64,000 bases of DNA. Source: Cardiocondyla obscurior (lineage: Eukaryota; Arthropoda; Insecta; Hymenoptera; Formicidae). The notes beneath the pieces were generated by a model. That model was not told the DNA's origin. It searched no databases and worked only from the letters and a program-made list of their open reading frames with translations. The stretch is from contig NC_091866.1 of NCBI RefSeq assembly GCF_019399895.1, positions 8,127,308 through 8,191,307 of the forward strand. Direction: 5' to 3'. Below, piece after piece: positions 15,513-28,353 of this stretch (its first letter is position 1; every line of letters starts with the position of its first letter). Both the position numbers and the translations under genes were made by a program.

Positions 15513-18130
15513 TAAATACAGCCATTACTTGCTAATGACCCCGAAAAGCGAAACATTAGGTATAGCTGTGAAAGATAGGAAATCTTTCGACGTATCACTT
15601 ACATTTGCATAATTATTTTTTAGTTAATTATATGCATTTAGAGATCAATTTTTCGGCCTTTGTTTTTTTTTTTAAATAACCAACAATCGACACTAACTTC
15701 CTGATATAAAACATTAATAGTCTCGAAAGAAAAAGTATCGAACTTTGTTCAAACGCGAGATAATACAAGCGCAAAATAATAAAAAAAAAGTGTCTGCTTT
15801 TATCTTTTGTCTCATGCGTATTCGAATTATTTCTAAAGAGTTTTAATAAAATAAAAATTTTAACGAAATTTTTACAGAAGACAGCCTTCTTAAAGAAAAG
15901 ATTTTTAATTTGTATCGTCACTATTTTTAATGCCCTTCTGCTCTCTCTCAAATATGTATAACAGCGATTACTCGATTTGACAAAAAGACAAATTGCATGA
16001 TACGACTTGATAAACCTAAAACGTCTTGTCCGATTGCGAGTTAGGGAAGTCAGCACGAAAATCAATAGTAAACATATTCGTGTACTCCTACAAATTCCAA
16101 ATAAATTGCCGCTATTAATATAAATTACAGCAATTATTCGCCTCGTGCACGAAACATGTAATATTAGGTTCCACTATTACTCTAATTCTCCTTTCATTCG
16201 AACTGCTTATAAATAACTCTAAATGTAGGTTTAAGCGCATAGAAGTAAAAAAAAACGAAAAAAAATCAGCACACTTTTAATTGCGTGCAACGTGATGCGA
16301 TTCACACCGCGAAGTCAAACCATGTTGTCACAGGAATATACATATAATTGTACATTAGCTGGAATTATTTTGCCGGTGATAATAATGCTAATTTTTAATA
16401 TAAAAGATTTTTTTTTTCGACGTTTATAACGCTCGTGAAATTTTCCCTAATAAGGTGCGCAGATTTCTCGGCAAATAAAACTATCAAGGTTGGAAAGACC
16501 ATGAAAATCGCGAAGCATTCACAAATATGATCGCACGGAAGTTTCATAAACCAATCGGTTGTTATATTAAACGCATGGTAAAAAGTTTCCAGCAAAGTGT
16601 AATTTACATATGTACAAATAACGGGTGTTGCGACAGTGGAGTTCACGGGCTGGGCGAGAGAACCAAATAGACGCGTTTCTTTTCGTGTTTTGCTTTTTTT
16701 TTTCTCGATATAAAGATGGGACGGCTCTTTTTGTACGTCAAGGCGTGAATTTCGCGAAGGCAAAAAAATACGTATTCGAAGCGAAGGAATGTACGCCAAG
16801 AAATTGACGTTATTCGTAAATATCGATCATCGTGTTTTATTTTTTTTTTTTTACTTTTTTATTTTTTACCGGCACGATCAATTTTCTATGTTTTTCTACT
16901 TTTTTTTTTAACGCGACTCAATTTGACATTAAATTGAAAATTACGCGTGCATTATCGGCACTAAAACTCTACGATTGTGAAAAATAATATACATGTATAA
17001 AAATATTTCCTGTTTTAATTTATTACGTTTATGTGCGTTTGATAAAAAGCATAAAATAATATTTGATAAAAACCCAGATATAAATAGTGTTATCGACAAT
17101 TCAGGCCATTTAGTCAGCGGAAATGGAAAAAAGGATCAAACTAATAAAAGTAATATGTTAACGTATAAAAATAAATTATTAAAATTCTTTTATATAACTT
17201 TGAACTATTCAACATTGTAACACACTTTAAAAAAATCTTTCGATACTTGAAATAAAAAAATAAGAAAAGAAAAAAATTAACTAATTGCGTCGTGTTTGAA
17301 AATAACTTATTTCTTTCCATACCACAATTTTGTAAGTAACTATTACTTTCTTACATGTAGTTATTTATTTAATTTATATGTAATATATTCTGTACACGTG
17401 CGTTATATCCGACATCGAAAGACACAAAACTAAACCGAAGGTTTTATACCTAAGACTCGAATCGGCTACAATTTTTGGAATTAAACGGTTGGCTCCCGAT
17501 GAAACGACCAATAAGAAAACATTTGGAAGGTAAGGTCAAGGAAAATTTCAGGTACTTCACCATTAACAAAAATTTTTATTCTACCGACTCGTTCGATCCT
17601 CGAAACCTTTCATTCTTTTTCCATTTCATGTCCGCCGAAAATGGCCTGAATTTAACGGCAAAGCGACATCGAGCTGCAAGAGGCACGGCAATCTTTTTCT
17701 TTTTCCCGAGATTTCTTTGTTCAACGCGAATGTCACGAGCTCGCTGTAGCTCCTCCAGGCAAACTCGTGGGTCTCTTCCGACGCGATAAACAAAAACAAG
17801 AGCGTTCGAAAAAGAACGTTACACTCGAGCGTACGAGTGGGCACGATTAACCTGAAGACCGGGTCCGCAACGACGCAACGAGTTCTAAGCCGCGAAAAAA
17901 AAAAATTGGCCCGGCCTGTAAGATTCGACGCGCGTTTCTTTACGACAGAATCGGCAACGACGAGACGACGTTTTCGCGCCCCTGAGCACGGTGTGTTTGT
18001 ACGCGTGTCCGATTTACGTCGACGGGCGCAGCGCAAATGCGGGAGCAAAGCTGGTGTAAAGGAATGCAAAGACGTGCCTGCGGACCGGTTCCGAGGCGCC
18101 AAAATATCTTTAACATTGAAAGAAACTCAC
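9301..18130. other. Non-coding DNA, probably intron of the minus-strand gene
   Basis: No supported exon on either strand. GC-rich blocks lie at about 9480-10520, 13200-13720, 14480-15060 and 17640-18130. The stretch 15200-17450 is AT-rich, with a 28-base A run at 15482-15509. It lies immediately downstream of the donor at 18130 of the minus-strand coding exon, so intron is the simplest reading. Confidence 0.45.
15482..15509. repeat. 28-base A tract
   Basis: The longest uninterrupted homopolymer I noticed. It follows unique-looking sequence and might mark a retroposed copy, which I could not identify. Confidence 0.95.
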
Positions 18131-18253
18131 CAAAGATCCCTCCGGCGTCTGGTGTTGCCCGTTGGCGCCATTGGTTCCATTGGTCCCATTGGCACCGTTA
18201 GCCATTGAGCCCCCGCCCGTATTTTCCACGTCCTGCTCGTCGTTTGGGTCCAT
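18131..18253 (-). CDS. First coding exon of an unidentified gene (41 codons, Asn-Gly rich)
   Basis: On the minus strand an ATG at 18253 begins an acidic stretch (MDPNDEQDVEN), followed by glycine-rich and repeated Asn-Gly units (ANGTNGTNGANG). The frame ends in phase 0 at a clean donor, TCTTTG|GTGAGTTT, at 18131/18130. An in-frame TAG lies upstream, which supports this ATG. Low-complexity acidic and NG-rich N-termini of this sort precede the RNA-binding domains of some insect hnRNP proteins, such as Squid, but no domain is visible here, so that identity is a weak guess. Further exons should lie at lower coordinates; I found none in the remaining 18 kb, so the first intron may be very long or the downstream exons are outside the window. 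Confidence 0.5.
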
Positions 18254-19440
18254 CACGAAGGATGGCTTCGGTTCACTCTTCACCCGAATTTTGACTGTTT
18301 TTGCGCAACGCGATAAATCACGAAACTAGACTACGCGCGGTGGAAGCTGCGTTCGTCGCCGGGAGAATCGCCCCGCACACGATTATAATGCGACACGACG
18401 AGCTGCCGATACACGGCGTAACAAAAGGATCCGCTTGAAACGAGCGTGCAAGTTTACCGTCGGTGAGACGCGCGGAGAAAGAGTTTATCGCGGCAACGAC
18501 ACTGCAAAGCGGTCGCGTCAGAGCTCTACGGTTATGTCCATGCACCAAAAGTTACGCGACTGTTAGCAAACTTGGGTCCTCGTCTAGTCCGATCTTCCTG
18601 TCTTCCTCACTCGTGCAAAGTGAGCTGCTCTTCTGTTTCTGAACGCGCGCGCATGTACGCACACGCGAGAGAGAAAGAGAGAGAAAAAAAGAGAGCGAGG
18701 TAGATACACGACGCACAACACAACCGGGACCGTATGATGTACGAGACGCGTGCACGATAAAAGGACGATGTGGCGAGGAACGTAACGAGTGAGCAGTTTC
18801 GGAAGACAACAATTTACGATGACGATCACTAGAGAAGTAACCGAGACGAGTCGGAAAGGAGGCAAAAAAAAGGAGACGAGACAAAAGATCCAGACGAGGG
18901 AGAGTGGGAATATCGAGTATGATCGACCGAAGGGAAGGAGGAGGGCAAATCACGAGATTGGTGAGAATCAGGGTGATGGTGGAGGAGCGGGGGAGGGGAG
19001 TGGGGACAGATGAGAAATGTCGCACGACACGCGACAAAAGGTTAGGGCGCGATCTCGTCTTCCTCCCGTCCGCGGTACGCGGGATTCTTCGTCTTACTGG
19101 CTCGGCATCTGCGACGCCGTAAGTGACTCGACGTCGACGAAAAAAAGCGACTTCGCGCGATCAGCTGTCTACTTGCGAGAGAATCGGGAACCGGCGTGCA
19201 AGAACGACAAGCAAACCGCCGACGCGCGCGATCTCACGAACTACCGCGATCTGAACTCGGTCGTGCGTCGGTCTTCCTGCGCGGTCCCACCACTTGCGCA
19301 GCGTCCCCACCAGACCCTGTACCGCGTTGCGCCCTGAAGTCAGGGCCGAAGGAGGAGGTTCGATATTGCGCGCGCGAACGGTGGGTAGGCGGCATCGAGA
19401 TAAAGGCACGCCCGCAATGCAGTCACCCACCCTACGTGAA
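18254..19440 (-). promoter_or_regulatory. GC-rich 5' UTR and promoter-like flank of the minus-strand gene
   Basis: CpG-rich DNA extends about 1.2 kb upstream of the 18253 start codon. It contains a GA/CT-rich tract near 18668-18697 and no strong coding frame; overlapping frames on both strands reflect composition. It borders AT-rich DNA on the right at about 19440. A 5' UTR and transcription start are likely in here but no exact position can be given. Confidence 0.4.
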
Positions 19441-22400
19441 CCTTTATTTCTGTCTTCTTATTACGCCCTATGAAACAAAAAAAGATTTTTTCTTTATTCT
19501 TCCCAAAAAAAACGTAAAAGAATCTAATACTAAATATAAAAAAAAAACCCTGGGTGCACGTTCGGCAGAGAAGCACTACTTTGGCAACTATCGTAAAAGT
19601 GCTTTGAATTGGTTCGTTTCTTTAGTTTCAATCGGGATTAAAAGCACGCATCAATCAGATACACGAGTTTTAAAACAATTGCAAATATGCTACTTCTGTT
19701 GAATGCAGCTAAACGTATCATACTGTATTCGTGCGTTTATAATCTACTTACTTAAGAAAATTAGATATGCTCGAAGACAAGAGAGAAAGATACATTGATT
19801 AAGTAATTAATTCTAAGCTTTTAATTATGCTGTATCTTGGAAATACAAGGCTCTAAACTATAATCAAAATGGAATAGAGATAATGATACTTATGAGCATT
19901 GTCTTAAAACTTGTACAGAATGTAATAAGTACTATTAAATTCAAAAAAAAAGATTAATGATACTATTTAAAATTAACTCAAATGTCATTTATCAATACCC
20001 GTCCATTCTATTCGGAGACTTGTCTCAAAGCATTATTTTTTTCTTTCTTTTTTCTTTTCTTTTTTCTATTCATATTCGGAACTGAACAATGGTGGACAAA
20101 ATTTCTTTCTTTACCTGTACAGTATATATAGAAAATGTTTTCTCGACGCTTGATGACGATGAAAAGTAACAATTGATCTTTTTATTACAAGAATTAATAA
20201 ATGGCAAGAGTTGATATTGTTCTTATGTATAATAGCAATTTACAATTAGTTTTATTTCAAATGATTAAAAAAAAATTATATTATTTAACGCGCAAGTAAT
20301 ACCAAATAAAAAATATATCATAAAACAACATTTTTGGCGACTATTTCTTTTTTTTTTTTTCCATCTCCGTCCGAATTTCGTGCATAAAATTGTCTTCGAA
20401 GATTGTTTGGCGTATCAGTATTATCTCATGGGTAGAGTCAATCGCCCGTAAACAATTTTCTATGTTTACTCTACACCTACGAACTTTATACTATGTATTT
20501 CTGCGTAGCATCGGTAAGGATGACGACAAACATTCAACGTAACGTACGTGGTTTTCCGTATTTTCGACACAAAATTACGGTACGAGATTACATGTGATTG
20601 AAGGCTATGCGTCGTTGTTAGCGCAGGATGTTCGACGATTATTTACACGTACTTGTTATTGACAGACATAGGAGGTTCCTTTCTACATTTCCTAACAAGT
20701 GTTTATGCGTACGGCGCCGCAAGTCCGCGAGAAGGTTTTCGTTAAACACAACGGTCTTCGCTTTTTATTTTGCCTTTTGTTCTCGAGTTAATCGTCCGGG
20801 ATCAAAAGATGCAGACTGACGGAGCGTCAAAAAGAAGCCGGACAAATTTTTCAGATAATCGCGATGCAATCGATGTTGCAAAGCGTCACCGAACGAGAAA
20901 AAGAGACGAGGAAGAAGGGGAAGAAGAAAAAAAAAAAAAGAAAAGACCAAGACGTTTCTCTCCAGGCAGCGTTAAACTTCAACTCTTTCTCGCCGCTTCG
21001 TTCTCCTCTCAACTGTGCGGGCAGTTAACACCCCGACGGCTGTTTGATCCCCACAGTAATAAGGGGCTCATCTCGAGTTGTTTCGCGAGATAGCATCCTC
21101 CTCGTTTCGTACTTCTCGTTTTCCTCTCCGACTTCCCAACTATCCGTCTGCCTCTCCACACTCTGCTCGGCACTAAAAGTCTCCTTTTACGCGGCACACC
21201 GATTCGATCTTATCGTCCATTAAAGCTAATTACATTTTTCTCGATCGAGTAATAGCTCTCGCTGTATCGCGCGACTTCACAATCACGAATTTAAATCGCC
21301 TTGCTCAAACGTAATTGACAAACGAATCTCTTAAACTCTTCAATTATCATCGCGCAATTGATATCCAACCTTGTTTAAATATATATTGCACTTGAAGTGG
21401 AGTTCCATTAATTTTTACTTTCCCAAGCGGTTTTTCTTTCGCGTACGACCTATCACTTTTTTTTTTCTCTCCTCTCGTCTATTGTGCAACTCTTCTACAC
21501 GTTTACATCTGCATACACATCGTGTTACGCACACAATGGTACGCTTAGTATACCTGCTGCTTGCAGTATAAATTGCAGGTAATTGCAGCCCATAGAAAAT
21601 ACTGAAGGCTACGGTGGTGGTAACGATGTTGCCGAGAAAATGGAAGCAGGGAAATTTTAAATGTTGAACTTTATTATTAAAAAAAAAAAACAGCGATAAT
21701 TACCCGTGGGGAACAGAAAGCCGAAGTAATATCCGTTGGACGTCATATTAACGATCGAGTTATGACAAAAATTTATTTTTAGGAATAAATTACTTTTCAG
21801 AATGTATTTCTTTGAATGGAATAATCCCCGGAGGAATCTAAAAATTTTCGTATTGAATTGTGCTTGAGAGCTTCTGTAAAAGGTCTTTCCCTGCTGTTAA
21901 ATATTTTAACGTGATTCAAGCCTATTGTAACCGTTTATGACTGCAAGCAGAGGCGGCAACTTTGACGGAGTAAAACATTTTTTTTTTTTCTAACAATTTC
22001 ATAAAAATATAATTTATAAATAACCGACATTTTTGACTCGGCGTAAAACTTTTTTTAGTAGAATATACAGACGTTACTTTATTCCCTGTAATTATGAAAA
22101 ATTCTCCTATGAAAAATCGTTCCCTAGCGAGTCATTTGTTTATTGTAGAAAGTTATAAACGTGCTCCCGCAGCGAGAAGTATATTTCGCCTTGACGGTGT
22201 GCGTGTCAGGAATACATCCGATGCTCGCATCGAGGGTACATTGTTATCAAATTTGCGCAGAACGCGCATAATTTATGCTAATAACGTGCATAATACAAGA
22301 ACACGCACGACCACGTGCTTCCTGCTCATCCGCCCGTATACGCCCGGTTACCTGTTCCGATCGGAAAATCGCGTATGAGACTTATGGCGAGGGATTCGAC

Positions 22401-24739
22401 TTTCAAACAATCAAACGGCGGAATCAAGATTCACGTTATATCTCTCATTTTTCTACTAAAATATTATATTGGGGAATAAATTCGTTAATTTTTTTTTTTT
22501 TTTTTACGTAATAAATTATAACGACAAAAACCGAGCAAACTTATATGTTTTTATGATAGGTACTCGCACGACGAACCTTACATCCGCGGGAATAAATTTG
22601 TGAGAACCAACATGATAAAGATGTCTTGGCGACGTAGCGAATAGTTTGCGGAGTACATCAGCGCGCGAATAACCGAGGATTTATCGAAGGTAGATATTCA
22701 TACTCTCTCGCGCTGTGTCCAAACACGTGTAATCGGGCATGCTCATAATTATACGAGGCGGACGAGAGTTCGCGGCCACATCCAAAGGAAGGATGTTTGA
22801 GAAGCCGCGCCTCGAAGCGTTCTCTTATTTCTTGGCACCTTCGATTGACAATTCTCAGGCTAACCGCGGGCGAGCGGTACGAGGCTCGGATTATTTGCTC
22901 TATCTTCGTCGACGAGATCTCTCGTCACCTTCTTTTCGCCGCGAAAACTCTACCGCGGTTTCTCCGTGTCTCTCTATTTTTTTCTCTTTCTAACCTCTAG
23001 TCTCTCCTCCTCGCGTCGACGAGCACGTACACGGCCGCATAAGGATGTACCGGGGAATGTACGTTGACTATTACGGCCCCTCGTTGCTTTATAGCCCGTT
23101 TGGGTGGCGCGCATACCATCGCCATCTTGTTAGCCGCGATTAAATATTGATGCAAGAACCGATATCCAGCCTGAAGTGGTTTTCACGATGGTTCGCGGAA
23201 CGGCACGCGGGAATCTAGGGCGGTGGTAATTTCCAATTACGCGCGTATCGCTCGGCAGGTTTTTTCTGCGCGTTAATCCGCGGCAGATCGGCACGTACGG
23301 GCGGGAGTGATTCACACCACCACGGACGAGGGCCGCCGCTCACGGTATTTATAAATAACATCGTATTGAAGAGCTGGTAAACCGCGATTCCTAACGGCCA
23401 CGGTGTTAATTTGTTTCCTCGCCGATGCGTGTCCATTATTGTGCAAATTGTCGACGAGGCAGATTGCGCAAGCGTTTGACAATGGGGGATCGCGCGCGCG
23501 AGTCTGCGTGGCTGGTGTCCCCGCGGGGTGTTCGACTACCCCATCGTTAGTGTGCCGAATCAACCGGAAATTCCAGCTTTCGTCGCTTCCGTATTCATTC
23601 GGCGAGAAGACGCGAGATGGGACGAGAAAAAAAAAAAAAGAACGGGAGAGAGAGAGAGCCAAGTCGTTTCCGAAGGAATTAGCCAAGGTGAGATAATGCC
23701 CGACACAGTCGCGCCAGCCCTCCTCTTAAGTCGACTCGATTGTCATGAAAATATATATTATCAGAGAAGCGAGCGAGAGGGCGAGAGAGGGAGGAAGGAG
23801 AACGCGACGGGACATAACCACCGCCAAAGCCTGTATGTTTTCAGATAATTAGAGATCGACGGCTGTCAAGATTCTATGAAGATGCTGCGACAGCTGAAAC
23901 CGCTATGCAAATCTCCGAAGGTCTATCTATTCATCTTACCGAGCTCTATTCTTTTATAGAAAACATTTTATGGCGTTGGTTTATTTCAGATAGAGTAACT
24001 AATATTACGTTTAAAATGCGCTTTACGTAAGAACGCGTTAGAAAAAAAAAAAAAAAAATTAAAAACATACTTCGCATCTCCGATAACGGCAATGATTAAT
24101 ATAGTATAAAAGCTGCTACGTGATTTTTTAATACTTTTTAATATTTGTTCCGCTCTAATATTACTCCGCTGTACGGTATTTGGTGTATTCATGACGTATA
24201 TCAGGGGAAAATGATTATCTAACTCGAAAAAAGAATTGGCTGGTGAAGGAGGTGGAGGCGGTGGTAACGAGACGGGAGCGAGACGGGGAAAGATTACCCC
24301 GAGACAACCGTGAGGAGATCGCTTTCGGGATCATTAATTATCCTAGAAAGTGCGAGAACGGGCAAGATATATAGGGGGATGGTAACGAGAAGGGAGAGGG
24401 AGCAATGGATAGAAAAGAGAGCGAAGGAGACGGCAAATGTCGCCACTGCAAACCGAAATTACTGTTGAAGATTAATGGTCTTTTACACTTTATTACAAGT
24501 ATTTATAGACCGATCCTCGAATTTCTTGTTAACTTCGCATCACAGTGGTAACACCATCGAGGTATTCGAACTTTTGCCTCAAGTAAATTTTTACGAGTCG
24601 GATTATTTCTACAGAAAGTCCTATTTTTATTATATTCGCTTAACTATAGCTTCTCAGAAAATAAAATGAAATAAAATTTGGACAAAACAAATTCCCATTT
24701 TTCAAGAATAAAATTAATTTGAAGTACTATTCTTTAATC

Positions 24740-24765
24740 TTTTTTTTTTTTTTTTTTTTTTTTTT
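24740..24765. repeat. 26-base T tract
   Basis: Uninterrupted T run in AT-rich intergenic DNA, with no recognisable element beside it. Confidence 0.95.
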
Positions 24766-25804
24766 GAATGTCTCACGCTTTCTCTAAATTCACTTTTCGG
24801 CATATACCTGTGTATTTCAAATATCATTATTCTGCGAACCGACAATGAGAAATTTTATTTGACCTTTTTTTCCCGAAAAGCAAATTTCACGGTAACTATT
24901 TTTCTTAATGGCATAAGAAAGAGCAATTGTAACTACATACAATAGATTCAAAAGCGCAGGAATTTGTACTTTATCTTGCCAAATATACCGCTCTCAATTA
25001 TTTTGTTACTTGATTAATTAATGTAAGTACAAAGTAAAATCGGTTTTAATTTAGACTCAATATTTAACAAGAAGAAAAAAATTTGATTAATTATTTAAAG
25101 AAATGTGACCTCATTGATTAATTTCTCAATGAATATATCAAAAGTGTCATGTAACAATATTAAACAAGAAAAAGAAGTGCCGAGTGTCTCGCGATACAAC
25201 ATGAGGATTCGTAAAATTGCCTTGGGAATCGAAAACCACGTGAAACTGTATGCGTAAGTTGAATCGATATATTATCGCATCGTACCCGCATACCAATGGT
25301 ACTCATCGCATTAATTAACTTTGGTCCGAGCGTTTGCTCTATGTACGTACGATGAAAAAGACTGACGGTATAAAAAAAAAAAAAAAGGGAAGAACACAAC
25401 GTGCCTTCTTTAAATAAATCGCTGGGAGTGACGGTTGCGGGAAGGAAGATTAATGAGCGCGGTGTGTCGTTCGATTCGATACGTCGAATTAACGCGGGAC
25501 AGAAACGAAGCTGCGTGCATCGGTTATTAATGACTTATGGGGATTCGCCAATGTAAATGTTAGCGAACTTTTATACCGCGCGCACTTGGCGTAATGATCG
25601 CTTTGAATCGCTTAGAGACGAGTCCGAGAATATCGCCGGTCGGTCGTGGCGACTGTGAATCAAACGATAATAGTAAGAAACGACGATTAATTGGCTGTAA
25701 TTGGATGTTGCAACGACAATGGCGTTTAACAGCGGCGTTATTAATTGCAAGCGCGCGATACAAAAGGTCACCGCGGCTAAGAAATTCGTTTCGCTCTTTT
25801 ACAG

Positions 25805-25847
25805 TCCCACGTGAAATCTAAATTGCAATACGCGGCCATGCATATCG

Positions 25848-25879
<32 letters not shown>

Positions 25880-25887
25880 TCACGTGG
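25805..25887. repeat. Inverted repeat around an A tract, each arm holding CACGTG
   Basis: The left arm TCCCACGTGAAAT (25805-25817) is inverted as ATTTCACGTGG (25877-25887, then TGGGA). The 59-base spacer includes a 19-base A run. CACGTG is the core E-box bound by bHLH proteins. It could be regulatory or a small transposon relic. Confidence 0.4.
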
Positions 25888-27979
25888 TGGGATCTCATTT
25901 TGAATACATTAAAAAATTCGCGCGGCTAAGTTGTTTTCAGGAAACTAAATCATTATTGCTCGTCTCTGCGAAGGCTAAAACGAATTCCAGTCGTTGCGCG
26001 TATACGCGCGTACGTGGAGGGCGTGGGGACGAAAAAAAAAAAATCAACCACCGCCCTCCGTTCCCTGAGTGGCAGGTTCGCTAATACATACCCTTGCGTC
26101 CCGCCGCGTTCGCCTTCTCTCCTGCGAGTAATATCGCCCCGGTTTCACCGATGTACCGAGATAGACGAAGACAGAAACGGTAGGGTCGCCAGTTAACGAT
26201 GATACGGGTAACCAGACAGAGAGAGAAAGAAAGGGAGAAAAGCGAAGAGAGAGAAAAAGACGGAAAGCGCAAGCTCATAATGTTGGGGGAGGATCCGACT
26301 ATCTTATGCCAATCTCCTTCGCGTTTTCTCACACGCGTATTCCTTCCTTTCTTTTAAATACTAAACAGGGACTCGAATTAATATAATACTGATAACGATT
26401 CATTGTCTAATGGACATAAGAAATGATATCATAGTCGTATCTGTTATCTAAAGTCGTGTACTGTTGGCTATAAAACTTGAGCTGACTTTGTCGACTACAG
26501 GTCTGGACGGAGAAAATTCTTTACGTAACAGGATCAAAAAATTTGGAAAAAAACGTCGGTGGTCGTACTGTGAAGCGATCTATTGTTCTGTTTGAATACA
26601 TATTTTTCGAAAACCAGTTTTGATATTGCTACGATATTGCCCGCAGGAGATAAGGTAAACGCGGCGGGATGTAAGGCACGTTTTAGCGAAACCACATTGT
26701 TATCCTATTATAATGCCTGAGTGAGGCAGTTGGAAAAGACAGGGCGGTATCTCGGAAAGACATATGCGTAATATACCCAAAAATTTATCGACTCGATAAA
26801 AATTCCAATAATCCATAAATCTAAAGAAAAAAAAATTAGGTATGCTGATAGGGGGTCTATCCGAAATAAAATGTTTTGAAAAGAGGGTTTTTCTCGAGAG
26901 AATAACGTTCGAAATTTTATCATAAGTCACTTTAAATCCTAAAAGGTCGCATAATTATTTTTGAGAGATATACAATAAAAGTAAAATTTTTATTAAAAAA
27001 AAAAAAAAGTTATTTATATTTTTAAAGCGACAGACCGATAACGCTTTGATAAACCAGAAAAAAGAATATAATAAAAGAACTACCTCACTACGGCGAATTG
27101 AGTGAATAGAGTGGCGAATTCTATGCGAAAAGAAATCAATGCTAAAAATGAGAAAGATAGAGAAGGCAACGGATGACGGGGATGGAACAAAAGGATGGAA
27201 AAGCGGCGGTCCGATCCCTCGAGATAATAGCGCGAAAGTTTCGACATCGTTAATCTTACAGTTCGTAGGTCGAGATGTACGTATGTAAGTACGTGTCAGA
27301 TACGAACGCAAGAGTGTGTACTCATTGCCACGAGTACATCGCGGAGCCACACCTCTGACATGAGATACGACAACGGTTACGATCTCTTTCACCGCGTTCA
27401 CGTATCACCCGTGCTCGTAGAAAGAATATTATTCGATCTCGAAAAATTAAAATAAAAAATGTACAATAATTTCTGGAATACTATTTACATTAAATAAAAT
27501 AACATATTTTTATAAAATAGAAAAATAATTATAATTATTTTATTACAAAAATAATGAAAAAAAAAAAAACATTACTGGTTTTGTTCAGATTTTAAATTAC
27601 GATTAATAATGAATCATTAATTTTTAAAGAGTCGGATACATGAACCATGTTAAGATAACTTGCCAACATTGGTCGCCGATATCGAAGAATATTCCAACAC
27701 TACATGCTAACGGAAATAAAGATTGCCGTGCCATCTCTCGGTGATAATTTTTATTCAATATTATTATTTAATTTTATTAATTATTAGAAACCTAAGTGTA
27801 ATCATTCTAGCCTCCTTCCTCGCGACTATTTTTTATTTATATTTTGTTAAATTATCTAAAATTTTAAGAGAATTGTTCTTTCTTTAATGTTTTTGATTCA
27901 ATCATTGAAATAAAACATTGTAAAATGTGTAAATAAGAAAAAATTATTAATATTATAAAGATAAGATGTGATTACTCAC

Positions 27980-28208
27980 TCAAAGTTGTTCTGCCGCAGC
28001 CTGGTGGCCCTCCTAGATCTCCTCCTCCTCCTCCTCCTAGATCTCCTCCTCCTCCTCCTAGATCTCCTCCTCCTCCTTTTAGGACGTTCCAGATTTTTTT
28101 TCCAGTCATTTTTCTTCTCACAAGACACTCACGAAAAACTCGATTAAAAAAACGCGCGGGAACGAAAGTCTTTAGTCCGACATTTTGCGACACTCCCGAC
28201 AGCAACAT
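27980..28208 (-). CDS. Candidate first coding exon with GGGGDL repeats and a P-loop-like end
   Basis: On the minus strand an ATG at 28208 opens 76 codons. The first 38 residues are basic and lack acidic residues apart from one Glu, like a mitochondrial targeting peptide. Three GGGGDLGG-type repeats follow, then GPPGCGRTTL, which resembles a Walker A loop (GxxxxGK[ST]) but has Arg in place of the invariant Lys. The frame could stop at TAA 27972, or splice at the donor TTTGA|GTGAGT at 27980/27979. No second exon is recognised to the left. The glycine repeats come from a GGA minisatellite, so the whole thing may be a chance frame across a repeat. Confidence 0.22.
28010..28077. repeat. (CTC)n / CTAGATCT minisatellite
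   Basis: CTC triplet arrays are punctuated three times by CTAGATCT, with spacings of about 25 and 22 bases. On the minus strand this gives GGA arrays encoding glycine runs with Asp-Leu. Such an array is prone to length change by slippage. Confidence 0.9.
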
Positions 28209-28263
28209 TTTATAAATACTTTTTAAAATAAGCTTTGAAAAATACCGATTACTTTAATTTGAT

Positions 28264-28353
28264 TATAGTTCGATTAGCATTTCTAAAATTGCTTGACCAA
28301 CATCCTGTGTACAGGACCAACCATTACGATGAGATGACGGCAAGAACTGTAAC
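28264..28353 (-). CDS. Terminal-exon-like fragment of an unidentified gene
   Basis: On the minus strand an acceptor-like TTTTATGTTACAG ends at 28354. An open frame then reads 27 residues (ending DVGQAILEMLIEL) and stops at TAA. The residues look protein-like, but no upstream exon of matching phase is found before 29.5 kb, and no family is recognised. It may be chance. Confidence 0.15.

Larger units (their letters stand above)
19441..27960. other. Non-coding intergenic stretch
   Basis: Nothing here can be supported as a gene. AT-rich at 19.45-20.6, 21.2-22.6, 24.45-25.2 and 26.4-27.9 kb; GC-richer at 22.7-23.8 and 25.9-26.3 kb. It contains T or A runs (24740-24765, 25859-25877), a CACGTG-bearing inverted repeat (25805-25887) and a lysine/arginine-rich frame near 20811-21093 that looks like chance. 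Confidence 0.45.

Noticed and set aside
18552..19037. 161-codon minus-strand frame upstream of the NG-rich exon
   Set aside because: Ser/Leu/Arg low-complexity frame across a CT-rich tract; it fits 5' UTR or promoter DNA better.
20770..21093. Lys/Arg-rich + strand frame resembling a nuclear protein
   Set aside because: It lacks a good exon structure, starts at a non-ATG codon, and the basic run comes from a purine-rich tract.
26955..27401. 148-codon minus-strand frame with hydrophobic stretches
   Set aside because: The hydrophobic runs come from A/T tracts read as Phe and Leu; no splice context or family resemblance.
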